The notes beneath the pieces are model-generated. The model was not told the origin of the DNA. It saw nothing but the letters and a program-made list of their open reading frames with translations, and did no database searches. A stretch of DNA of 33,077 nt from an uncultured Peptococcaceae bacterium (GTDB taxonomy: Bacteria; Bacillota; Peptococcia; Peptococcales; Peptococcaceae), in contig CALIQN010000018.1 of NCBI GenBank assembly GCA_938044045.1, forward strand, positions 1-33,077, read 5' to 3'. This document shows, one piece after another, positions 1 to 7,956 of the stretch. Within the stretch, counting starts at the first letter, position 1, and every line of letters begins with the position of its first letter. The translations under genes and the position numbers were made by a program.

Positions 1-3000
1 GAATTCTTGCCCGCTTTCAAAGGCTTCCTTCCCTTGGAAGTAAGCAAGATCACCTAATGACCAATATTCCATTTCTAGGATACTAAAGTCTTGCTTGAGG
101 TTAATCTTACCTTGTTTTGCTTCTGCTCTCATCTTGCTGTCAGCATTTTGAGGATAATAGGTTTCCATACCGTCAGCAAATTTTATGCCGATAAGTTTTA
201 AATCACTCTTTTCTGCTTCGGTAAGATCAGTTTTTAAATTATTTCTATCAATACTGATATGCTTAATTCCCTTAACTCGACTATTTTCATCTGGTCTTTG
301 TCCACCATTTAAGATGGTCATTTGCTCAAATATCGCTTCTACAGGAATCGTTGAAATATTATTCAAAGACAAATCAAGAGAGGTTTCAGCAAGGGTGCCA
401 CTATTGGCAACGTTAATCAGATTGCGTGCTAAAGATAGTGGGAATTTGTTGATACGGTTTTCACTGAGATCAACTTTTTTGATTTTTCTCATATTGGCAA
501 ACACATCTTCAGAGATCTCTGTAAGATCGTTATTAAGGGCTGAGAATTGGGTTAAACCTGTCAAATTCTTCATAGAAGCCGGTAAGGCTTTTAAGTTGTT
601 ATTGGCAATATCAACTCTATCTAAATGATAATCTTGACCACTGAAGAAATCATCATCTAAACGTTCTAATTTGTTTTCACCAAGATAAAGTTGAACTAAT
701 TTTTTATTGTTCTTTAAGAGGTCTTTTGGTAAAGATACCAAGCCACAATCTGCCAAAGAAAGAATTTGTAGATTTTTATTGGTATCAAAGGTACCAGCTG
801 GTATTGTCCCTAGAGGGCTGGCATTCATATCTAAATAAGTGAGGTTGGTTAAGCCTTCAAAAGCCTTTGAAGAAAGCTCAGAAACATTGTTTCCACTTAA
901 GAAAATGTAACGTAATTTCTTCATGTTAGAGAAGACATTGGCTGGCAAAGATTCTATCTTATTGCCTTCAAGATAAATTGCGTCAATATCTCCACCAACC
1001 TTGCTCAAGAGGCTGATATCAGTAAGGTTCATGCCTGTTAAATCAAGGGCATTATTAAAACTTGCAAAGGTTTCAGTCTTTTTAACACCCTTAGCCTTAG
1101 CAAATTCTTCATCACTAACGACACCATCATGGTTGGTATCAAAGTATTCTTCAAAGAAATCTTGTAATTTTGCATTATTTTTTTCACGATTGTCTTGTTC
1201 TTTTTCGTGCTTTTCAAAACCTTTCCAGTTAGGGGTTGCTTCTTTAAAGACAAGATCAACAGGACGATAGCTCTTGCTATCATAGTTTCCTTTATCGCTT
1301 AAGATACCACCCATAGGACCAGTACCTAAAATTTTAGCTTCAAGTAGATCACTTAAGTTATTTAAAGTAATGGTATAGGTCGCTTCTTTTGGTTTACCCG
1401 CAGCATTTAGGGCTTCTTCACGTGTCATAGAAGTGAATTGTCCATCTTTTTTAACCGCAAAATCAACCATCATTTCTGGGAATTTAGTATTTAAGAAAGT
1501 GACTGTTTTCACGCCATTGTCAACCACTAATTTCACACGAACATCAAAGAAGTTTTCTAAAACAGAATGTTCTGTTTGGTTGCTACCTGCTTGATAAGCT
1601 GCATAAGTTAAAGTATAGGTGCCATCAGCGAGGTTATCCAATTCAGAAGAATTACCTTGATAAACTGCTTGAGCATTAACCTTTGAACCATCTGCAAAGA
1701 GTACTTGGAAGCTCGCTGGATTTGCTTTTTTAGCTGCAGCGATAACATCTGCATCCTTGGTTTTAAAAGTCTTGGTTGCACTATCATATTCAAAACGTGT
1801 TGCCTTGACATCAAAGTTCACATCATTGACAACGAGTTTTGCTTTTTTGACTTCTTCTGGTAAATCACCAGATTCGCCGCCTTTAAGGCTCAATTTAAAA
1901 GAAAGTGCTGCAGGAGCAGTTTGATTAAAGATTGGTTCTGTTAATAGTACCTTTTCTGCCACTGTCTTAGGGAATTCTTGGTCAGCGTATTGATTTTTTA
2001 AGATACTGCCATCTTCAAAATGAATGGCAAGACCAATATTGGTTGCTGTTTCTGCCTTACTGACCACTTCTTCATCTGTTGTATGGAAGCCATCAACAAG
2101 AGAAGTAAAGAATTTGTTGGCAGGGAATTCTTTGCCATTGACAATAACCTTGGTCATCTTTTGCTTATCAGCAAAATTTAATGCTGGCGTCATCCCAATC
2201 ACAAGCATTTTTTCATTAGAATAATTTTTCTTAATAACAACCTCACCAAGGGTATATTTTGGTGCAATCTTGTTATCTGGTTGAGGTTGTGGTTGTGGAT
2301 TTGGTTGAGGATTTGGTTGTGGATTTGGTTGTGGATTTGGTTGAGGTTGAGGTTGTGGTGTATTGCCAGCCAAGCTCAATTCCTTTTCAATTTTGGTATT
2401 ATCCTTAAATTGAATTGTAATTTTCACTGGGTTTTTGCTTTTCACAGCTGTAACAACCTCAGGAAAATAACTTCTAAAGTATTTTCCACGTGTTGTCCAA
2501 TCAATTTTCTTGACACTTCCTGTATAGTCAAAAACTTGATCATTAACTGTAATAGACGCTACCTTTTTTAAATCCTCTGTTGTCATCTCAGGCGTAACCA
2601 CGAGTTTGAGATACTCTGTCGTACCATCTTCATCATCAGTTTCTTCTTCAAGAGAAAAAGTAGTGATTTGATATTTTTCGCCCATTTTTTGTTCTGGTTG
2701 TTGTGGGCTTGATGCATTATTGGTTTTTAAAGTGGAATTATCTGTAAAAGTAATGACCAAATCAATTGGTGTTTTTTCTTCACCTGCAGCCACGACATCA
2801 TCATCAGAAGACATATAGCTACCATCATACTTTAATCTAAACGAACTTTTATTAAAGGTTTTACTATTCACCTTAACTGTTTTCACTTCATCTGGTGCTA
2901 TCCTTGGTGTTGTCTTAATGATTAAATCTTTCCCATAGTTATCCACCACTGCAACACTGTCAAGAGTGTATCTTGTTGCAAGACCGTTTTCTGGTTCTGG

Positions 3001-3780
3001 GGTGCTAGGCGTCGTGCCAGGGGTGCCTGGACTAGGTGGTTGTGCTGGTGAGACATAGCCATCGTCTTTATATTCAACAGTTGAGCCATCTTCAAAGAAT
3101 ACGACAACCTTATGTTTCTCACGTTTTTTAAAGTCAGCCACTGCCTTATTGCCATCAGGGTATTTGGCATAAATGCGAGCACTTCCATTGACTAAAATAA
3201 AGTTTTTATAGCCATCACTACCACGCATAGTATAGTCTGTATCATCAATAGAGATCTTAGTTACTCTATTAAAGAGAGGATTGAGTTCTCCAGGGCCTAA
3301 TTCGTCGTGATTTAAGGCAATTTGAATGGATTCTGCTTGAGCTTGTTCATCACCTTCTACAGCTGAAACAACGCTATCAATACTAAAACCATCAGCAAAA
3401 ACCTTGCCATCTGCTTTTTCATAATTGACAACTCTATCCCCATAGCCACGAGTCTTAAGCTCTATGACATTTTTCTTATATGGAGCCCATGCACTTAGTG
3501 CTGTAAATTCTAAGTCATCTCTTTGATAGGTATCTTCTGTTGCTTCAGTACCGGCAGAAAGTTCATGCCCATTAATTATAATTTTATCCATTGCGCCAGC
3601 ATAAGTTGCAGCATTGGCACCGCTGAAACCGATGATTAAATCATCATCTTCTTCCATGACCGTGATTTCTAATGCATCTAAGCCACTATCTGCAAATGCG
3701 ACTTGATGAGGAAGAACACTCGTCATCAAGAATGCTATGACAACTAATAATGCAACCGCTTTGTTTTTAAAGTGTGTCAT
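1..3780 (-). CDS. Shr/IlsA-like NEAT and leucine-rich-repeat surface heme-acquisition protein (3' end outside window)
   Basis: The frame is open from the ATG at 3780 (AAGGAGG upstream) to the window edge, giving at least 1260 residues; the C-terminus is missing. Seen in order: signal peptide (about 1-30, ending AFA-D); a hemoglobin-interacting-domain-like module (about 35-125) ending in RGYGDRVV; about five further modules of roughly 90 residues that repeat a pattern of ITVND/KVIVNG strands and a closing FxDGS strand; a Pro-rich linker near 243-262 and a PQPNP linker near 473-500; a NEAT domain (about 716-847) with two tyrosines (Y833, Y838) in its last hairpin; a canonical EF-hand-type loop (881-892, DTNHDGVVSDEE); then leucine-rich repeats from about 905 to the edge. 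Shr of Streptococcus pyogenes and IlsA of Bacillus cereus combine NEAT and LRR parts to take heme from hemoproteins. As last gene of a heme operon, 11 nt after the flavodoxin, the same job is inferred. The wall or membrane anchor should lie beyond the window. Confidence 0.85.
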   Translation of the reverse strand, partial: MTHFKNKAVALLVVIAFLMTSVLPHQVAFADSGLDALEITVMEEDDDLIIGFSGANAATYAGAMDKIIINGHELSAGTEATEDTYQRDDLEFTALSAWAPYKKNVIELKTRGYGDRVVNYEKADGKVFADGFSIDSVVSAVEGDEQAQAESIQIALNHDELGPGELNPLFNRVTKISIDDTDYTMRGSDGYKNFILVNGSARIYAKYPDGNKAVADFKKREKHKVVVFFEDGSTVEYKDDGYVSPAQPPSPGTPGTTPSTPEPENGLATRYTLDSVAVVDNYGKDLIIKTTPRIAPDEVKTVKVNSKTFNKSSFRLKYDGSYMSSDDDVVAAGEEKTPIDLVITFTDNSTLKTNNASSPQQPEQKMGEKYQITTFSLEEETDDEDGTTEYLKLVVTPEMTTEDLKKVASITVNDQVFDYTGSVKKIDWTTRGKYFRSYFPEVVTAVKSKNPVKITIQFKDNTKIEKELSLAGNTPQPQPQPNPQPNPQPNPQPNPQPQPQPDNKIAPKYTLGEVVIKKNYSNEKMLVIGMTPALNFADKQKMTKVIVNGKEFPANKFFTSLVDGFHTTDEEVVSKAETATNIGLAIHFEDGSILKNQYADQEFPKTVAEKVLLTEPIFNQTAPAALSFKLSLKGGESGDLPEEVKKAKLVVNDVNFDVKATRFEYDSATKTFKTKDADVIAAAKKANPASFQVLFADGSKVNAQAVYQGNSSELDNLADGTYTLTYAAYQAGSNQTEHSVLENFFDVRVKLVVDNGVKTVTFLNTKFPEMMVDFAVKKDGQFTSMTREEALNAAGKPKEATYTITLNNLSDLLEAKILGTGPMGGILSDKGNYDSKSYRPVDLVFKEATPNWKGFEKHEKEQDNREKNNAKLQDFFEEYFDTNHDGVVSDEEFAKAKGVKKTETFASFNNALDLTGMNLTDISLLSKVGGDIDAIYLEGNKIESLPANVFSNMKKLRYIFLSGNNVSELSSKAFEGLTNLTYLDMNASPLGTIPAGTFDTNKNLQILSLADCGLVSLPKDLLKNNKKLVQLYLGENKLERLDDDFFSGQDYHLDRVDIANNNLKALPASMKNLTGLTQFSALNNDLTEISEDVFANMRKIKKVDLSENRINKFPLSLARNLINVANSGTLAETSLDLSLNNISTIPVEAIFEQMTILNGGQRPDENSRVKGIKHISIDRNNLKTDLTEAEKSDLKLIGIKFADGMETYYPQNADSKMRAEAKQGKINLKQDFSILEMEYWSLGDLAYFQGKEAFESGQEF

Positions 3781-3791
3781 TTGAAACCTCC

Positions 3792-4298
3792 TTAAAATTT
3801 TGATCTAAAAAATTCTACTGCTTGTTGATATTCTGCCTCTGTTGCCTCTCTTGAAGTCTTACCAGCTTCAATCATCTCCAGTTGTACCTCTTTAGGTAAA
3901 ATGCCTTCTGGCATCTGCTCAACACGCTTAATCACAGCTTCACTGACTTTACCAGGGCAAAGATATACTCCTAAATTCTTATGTCCCTCTAAAAGATTAT
4001 TGAGGGTTTCATAACATTTTTCGCCATGAAAACTATCTGGCATAGCACCCATCGTGGCAAATAAGCCCAAGGCGCACTTACCTTTTTCAATCGTCTCAAA
4101 GTAGTTTAGAATTCTCTTATCAAGTGTCCCTTGATCAATCCAACCACCGAGCAAAACGACATCATAGCCTGACCAGACAGGAGCAGTTTTTATATCATGC
4201 ACTGCCCATTCACCTGTAGAAGAAAACTCGCTATGGAGTCTTTCTGCCATTTTTTTGGTGTTACCTGTTAGTGAAGAATAAATAATTAAACCTTTCAC
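3792..4298 (-). CDS. flavodoxin-family protein of the heme operon
   Basis: 168 residues starting at GTG, with GGAGGG at good spacing upstream. The N-terminus reads MKGLIIYSSLTGNTKK; the SxTGNT phosphate loop (about 9-14) is the classic FMN-binding signature of flavodoxins, and VVLLGGWID and GLFATMGA fit the later strands and the second flavin-binding loop. It has no signal peptide, so it should be a cytosolic one-electron carrier. It lies 13 nt after the importer ATPase and 11 nt before the large surface protein, so it belongs to the same transcript. Flavodoxin-like proteins recur beside heme or iron uptake genes, where they may supply electrons for heme breakdown or iron release; that role is inferred, and no heme-degrading enzyme is seen in the window. 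Confidence 0.8.
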   Translation of the reverse strand: MKGLIIYSSLTGNTKKMAERLHSEFSSTGEWAVHDIKTAPVWSGYDVVLLGGWIDQGTLDKRILNYFETIEKGKCALGLFATMGAMPDSFHGEKCYETLNNLLEGHKNLGVYLCPGKVSEAVIKRVEQMPEGILPKEVQLEMIEAGKTSREATEAEYQQAVEFFRSKF

Positions 4299-4311
4299 TA
4301 TACCCTCCTTT

Positions 4312-5067
4312 CTACATTAACACATGAATGCGATTTTCTAGATGTGCTACCTTGAGCCTAATACCATAGAGTTCAGAAATCGCCTCTTCGGTAATGACTT
4401 CATTTGGCTTACCAGCAAAAAGCACCTTGCCTGATTTTAGCCCAACTAGATAATCTGAGTAATGTAATGCTTGATTTATATCATGAAGTACCATGACTAT
4501 GGTCAAACCATAGGTGGTATTCAATGATCGAATTAATTGGAGAAGCTCGATTTGATAACGAACGTCCAAATAGGTTGTCGGTTCGTCTAAAAAAATCATC
4601 TCACTTCTCTGGGCAAGTGCCATGGCAATCCATACCCTCTGCCTTTGTCCTCCTGAGAGGGCATTTACTGCTTCATCTCTGATTGCCTCTAAATCACATA
4701 CCTTTAGTGCCCAATCTATCGCTTCATCATCTTCATTAGTCATGCGACCCATCAGCCCTAAGTATGGCGTGCGTCCATAACTGACCAACTCCCTTACCGT
4801 CAATGCACCACTGACTTGGTTTTGTTGGTGAACGATAGCAACTTTCTGTGCAAAATCCTTGCGCTTTAAGTGAAAGACATTGCCCTCTTTTAGTGCGATA
4901 ATTCCTCTTTTGGGACGCAAGTTTTTTGTACAGAGCTTAAATAAAGTGGACTTACCACAGCCATTTGCACCAAGTAAGGTGGTAATCTTTCCCTCAGCGA
5001 AAGAAAGACTGATGTCTTTTAAAATCTCTTTTTTGCCATAGCTAAAACTCAAATGTCTAATTTCCAT
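4312..5067 (-). CDS. heme/iron ABC importer, ATP-binding protein
   Basis: 251 residues with all ABC ATPase motifs: Walker A GANGCGKST (33-41), signature LSGGQ (137-141), Walker B MIFLDE (157-162) followed by PTTYLD, and the switch histidine in VLHD (H195). The FecE/BtuD/HmuV subfamily is indicated by similarity (HQQNQ Q-loop, YGRTPYLG) and by its place directly after a FecCD permease. It powers import through the permease encoded just upstream; the two genes overlap by 11 nt, indicating translational coupling. By position it corresponds to HtsC/SiaC of streptococcal heme operons. The substrate is inferred from the operon, not from this protein. Confidence 0.92.
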   Translation of the reverse strand: MEIRHLSFSYGKKEILKDISLSFAEGKITTLLGANGCGKSTLFKLCTKNLRPKRGIIALKEGNVFHLKRKDFAQKVAIVHQQNQVSGALTVRELVSYGRTPYLGLMGRMTNEDDEAIDWALKVCDLEAIRDEAVNALSGGQRQRVWIAMALAQRSEMIFLDEPTTYLDVRYQIELLQLIRSLNTTYGLTIVMVLHDINQALHYSDYLVGLKSGKVLFAGKPNEVITEEAISELYGIRLKVAHLENRIHVLM

Positions 5068-6082
5068 AAGTTTTACCTCCTAGCTTAAGTAAGAAAATCA
5101 AGAACGGTCCACCCATAATCGCCATAATAACGGCAGCTGGCACTTCATAAGGATAAAATAAACTCCTACCCAAAGTGTCAGAGAACAAGAGCAGGCTGGC
5201 GCCAATCAATGCAGAAAACGGGATTAAGATTTTATGATTGGTCCCTACAATCAAACGTGCAATATGAGGTACACAAAGCCCTAAAAATCCTATCACCCCG
5301 ACAATCGCCGTCGTAATCGAAGCAAGTAAAATGGCAACAAGTGCCACCAAAAATCTATCTCTATCAACATTAACCCCCAGCCCTCTAGCTGTCTTATCAT
5401 CAAGGGCAAGGAGGTTGCAAGAACGAGCTGTCAATAAGCTCAAAACGAGTCCGACCCCACCATAAAATGCTAAAAGATGAACATCACCCCAAGTCTTTTG
5501 CACAATATTACCTGAAACAATGGATTGTACTGTACTCATACCACTACCACCCATCGCCCCAATTCCTTGAGCTATCCCTAAAAAGGTCATATTGAGCGCT
5601 ACCCCAACTAAAATCAACTTTGTCGGATTAGCACCGCCATCCCAAGCCAAGGAATAAATCAAGATATAAGCAACAACACCACCAATCATACTAAAGAGCG
5701 GGGTTGCAAAATAAAGCATAGGAAAAAGGCTCGTCATAATACTGGCAACCAAAGCCGCTGCAGAAGAGATGCCAATAATCCCTGGGTCAGTTAAAGGGTT
5801 TTTCATCACAGCTTGCAAAAGCGTCCCTGAAACAGCTAGTGCCATTCCCCCAAAAATTGCAATAAAAATACGTGGGAAACGAACATCATAGATGATTTCT
5901 ACATTAGTGTTTTCCTTAAAAAATAGACCCTCTATGATTTCCATTGGCCCAACCGATAAACTCCCTGTGCCAACAGCAAAAAAGAATAAGCATAAAAGCA
6001 AAACGCTTGCGAAACCAAAGGCAATGAAAAGGCGCAGGGCATTGACCTTAGGTGTTGTTTTTATCTTTGTTTTCTTCATCAT
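5057..6082 (-). CDS. heme/iron ABC importer, FecCD-family permease
   Basis: 341 residues with about nine to ten hydrophobic segments and FecCD-family landmarks: RFPRIFIAIFGGMALAVSG after the first periplasmic-side loop, a QAVMKNPLTDPGIIGIS motif around 90-106, GFLGLCVPHIARL (the loop that contacts the ATPase), and a C-terminal GGPFLIFLLK. FecCD permeases work as homodimers for siderophores, heme or cobalamin. The ATG at 6082 has GAGGAG about 8 nt upstream. The gene starts inside the end of the binding-protein gene (35-nt overlap) and overlaps the ATPase gene, so the importer genes form a tightly coupled set. It is the HtsB/SiaB equivalent by order. Confidence 0.92.
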   Translation of the reverse strand: MMKKTKIKTTPKVNALRLFIAFGFASVLLLCLFFFAVGTGSLSVGPMEIIEGLFFKENTNVEIIYDVRFPRIFIAIFGGMALAVSGTLLQAVMKNPLTDPGIIGISSAAALVASIMTSLFPMLYFATPLFSMIGGVVAYILIYSLAWDGGANPTKLILVGVALNMTFLGIAQGIGAMGGSGMSTVQSIVSGNIVQKTWGDVHLLAFYGGVGLVLSLLTARSCNLLALDDKTARGLGVNVDRDRFLVALVAILLASITTAIVGVIGFLGLCVPHIARLIVGTNHKILIPFSALIGASLLLFSDTLGRSLFYPYEVPAAVIMAIMGGPFLIFLLKLGGKTYGN

Positions 6083-6989
6083 AAAGAATCTCCTCTAAAT
6101 CACTCAAGGCATCACGATAGTTAAACTTTGCACTCATCCCAAATTTTTGATGATCAAGGTCATAGACCTTACCCGTCTTAACCGCCTTAAAATGCTTCCA
6201 ATTATCATTTTCTTTAAATTCTTTATCAAACATTGCCATGACATCATCTGGCAGGGCATGTGCTGTCCGTAAGATAATATCAGGGTCTTTTTTTAACATA
6301 TCTTCTATATTGACATTGAGAAAAGGCCCATCCCCTGTCGGGTAGACATTTTCACCACCTGCCATCTTTACCAAACTCCCGACATAAGAGTTATCGGTTG
6401 CCACAACATAAGAGCCAGGTAAACCCATCAAAATCAAGACTTTCTTTTTTTCCTTTTTACTGTGTTTGGCTTGATAGGCACTCAAAAACTCCTCATATTC
6501 ACGCACCAAAACTTGCGCTTCCTTTTCTCTATTTAAAAGCTTGCCCAAATCCTCCAAAGAATGGTACATCCCATCAACATTACTGAGATTGACAAAACCA
6601 TAATCTAGTCCAGCCTGATCATAACGTGGCTTTAAATCTCCCACCAAACTAATCGGACTAAACACATAAGTCGGTTGTAAAGAACGGATAATTTCCATAT
6701 CTGGCGTCATTGCTGAGCCAACCTTGACCGCATCTTTATAGACAGCTGGCGTCTTATCCACTTCACTATCTGGGATGCCGACCAAATCAAGCTCAAGTTT
6801 CTCCATCAGGTAAGCCGTCGCCATAGAAGTCACGACCAAGCGTTCTGGTGTTTCTTTCCAATTTGTTTTTTGAGAAATTTGAATATCATTAGCTTCTTTA
6901 ATCCGGTTGCTATGCGTCTTACCACAAGCGGTTTGGCAAAGCAGTACGACAACCAAAAGACACAATAAACCCTTAGTCTTCCAAGCCAT
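6048..6989 (-). CDS. heme/iron ABC importer, substrate-binding lipoprotein
   Basis: 313 residues. The N-terminus has two lysines, a leucine/valine-rich core and a lipobox-like QTAC with C22 as the probable lipidated cysteine, so the mature protein should be tethered outside the membrane. The body matches class III binding proteins (periplasmic-binding-protein fold of the FecB/HtsA/IsdE type): PERLVVTSM at the start of the first lobe, a long linking helix, and LLNREKEAQVLVREYEEF typical of the family. It would take heme from the Shp/NEAT relay and deliver it to the permease. It overlaps the Shp-like gene by 17 nt and the permease gene by 35 nt. Heme as ligand is inferred from neighbours; axial ligands were not assigned. 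Confidence 0.88.
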   Translation of the reverse strand: MAWKTKGLLCLLVVVLLCQTACGKTHSNRIKEANDIQISQKTNWKETPERLVVTSMATAYLMEKLELDLVGIPDSEVDKTPAVYKDAVKVGSAMTPDMEIIRSLQPTYVFSPISLVGDLKPRYDQAGLDYGFVNLSNVDGMYHSLEDLGKLLNREKEAQVLVREYEEFLSAYQAKHSKKEKKKVLILMGLPGSYVVATDNSYVGSLVKMAGGENVYPTGDGPFLNVNIEDMLKKDPDIILRTAHALPDDVMAMFDKEFKENDNWKHFKAVKTGKVYDLDHQKFGMSAKFNYRDALSDLEEILYDEENKDKNNT

Positions 6990-7956
6990 AAGCCTTTGCC
7001 TCCCTTAAATCATTTCTAAATTGTAAACGTCTCACATAAACTGCTGCCATAATTGCACTTAAGCAAACTAAAATCGCCAATACCCCAAAAATAATAAAAA
7101 TAGAATAAATTGCAATTAAAGTTAGAGTACCATAAGGTGCGTCATCATTTGCTACCTCATGGCTAGAGAGATAATCTCCCTCCAAACGTGGATCCCCTTT
7201 CATCAAAAGACCGGTTTCTCCACTTAAGCTAGGACCCTTAAGATCACTTGCCTCATCCTTAACACTTTCCTTTGTCTCTATTTTTTCACCTTTTTTAAGG
7301 TCCACTTTTTGACCTTTGTTTTGACTGTTTTTTGAGGTTTTACCCTCTTCCGAGCTTTGACTAATGCCATTTGTCTCATTTTGATTGGCAGCTACTAACA
7401 CACTGGTATGGCTTTTTTCACCAGTACTTTCTACAGCAGTACTGGAAGAAGGCGTTGAGGCACTTTTATTAGGGTCAACACTGACAACAAAGTCCGTATT
7501 ACCCTCAACCCTATCCAAAAACATCCCATAAAAGATAACATGGCGTCCCATCGCCTTGACCTCAAAATCCAAACGTATAATTGGACTTTTATCTGGAACT
7601 AAAAAGCGCAAGTCAAAAAACTCCGCTTCTCGCCTCATTTCTTGTGTACTCACCTTATAAAAGCCATTTTCACCTTGACTTTGTACTGCGACACTATAAC
7701 CACCCAACTGATCTGCCATATGGATACGAATGGTCGCATAAATATTGCCACTACTATCTGTTTCAATAAGAGCTTGAGGGTCAAGGACTGATTCAGTCAT
7801 CCCTTGCCCTATTGCACTGTCATTACCACTGTCTTCCACCACCCCTGTCAGAGGATGAGCATAATGGGCAGAAACATTGGCAATTTCAACACTATCGGCA
7901 TAGGCTGTTAGCGGAAAAAAGAAAAGAACAAAAAAGATAAGACACTTCTTGATCAT
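6973..7956 (-). CDS. Shp-like membrane-anchored heme-binding protein
   Basis: 327 residues: signal peptide (1-20, TAYA-D), a heme-binding domain (about 22-165), a low-complexity Ser/Lys/Glu-rich stalk (about 165-250) and a C-terminal transmembrane helix (about 280-305) with a basic tail. The domain matches Shp of S. pyogenes as I recall it: HPLTGVVEDSG followed by IGQGM, and later VKAMGRHVIFY. M53 and M136 fall where Shp places its two methionine axial heme ligands, so bis-methionine ligation is predicted. There is no LPXTG motif, so the anchor is the membrane helix, as in Shp. The start overlaps the preceding NEAT gene by 4 nt. Its likely job is to accept heme from the surface receptor and pass it to the lipoprotein. 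Confidence 0.87.
   Translation of the reverse strand: MIKKCLIFFVLFFFPLTAYADSVEIANVSAHYAHPLTGVVEDSGNDSAIGQGMTESVLDPQALIETDSSGNIYATIRIHMADQLGGYSVAVQSQGENGFYKVSTQEMRREAEFFDLRFLVPDKSPIIRLDFEVKAMGRHVIFYGMFLDRVEGNTDFVVSVDPNKSASTPSSSTAVESTGEKSHTSVLVAANQNETNGISQSSEEGKTSKNSQNKGQKVDLKKGEKIETKESVKDEASDLKGPSLSGETGLLMKGDPRLEGDYLSSHEVANDDAPYGTLTLIAIYSIFIIFGVLAILVCLSAIMAAVYVRRLQFRNDLREAKAYGLED

Noticed and set aside
2281..2370. Short tandem repeat taken as a CRISPR array
   Set aside because: Units are 6-12 bp with no spacers and are in frame as a protein linker.
1..3780. Several plus-strand open frames opposite the large receptor gene, one of them rich in Leu-Trp repeats near 2281
   Set aside because: They are shadows of the minus-strand gene; the Trp/Leu repeat is just the antisense of the PQPN codons, and none has a ribosome binding site.
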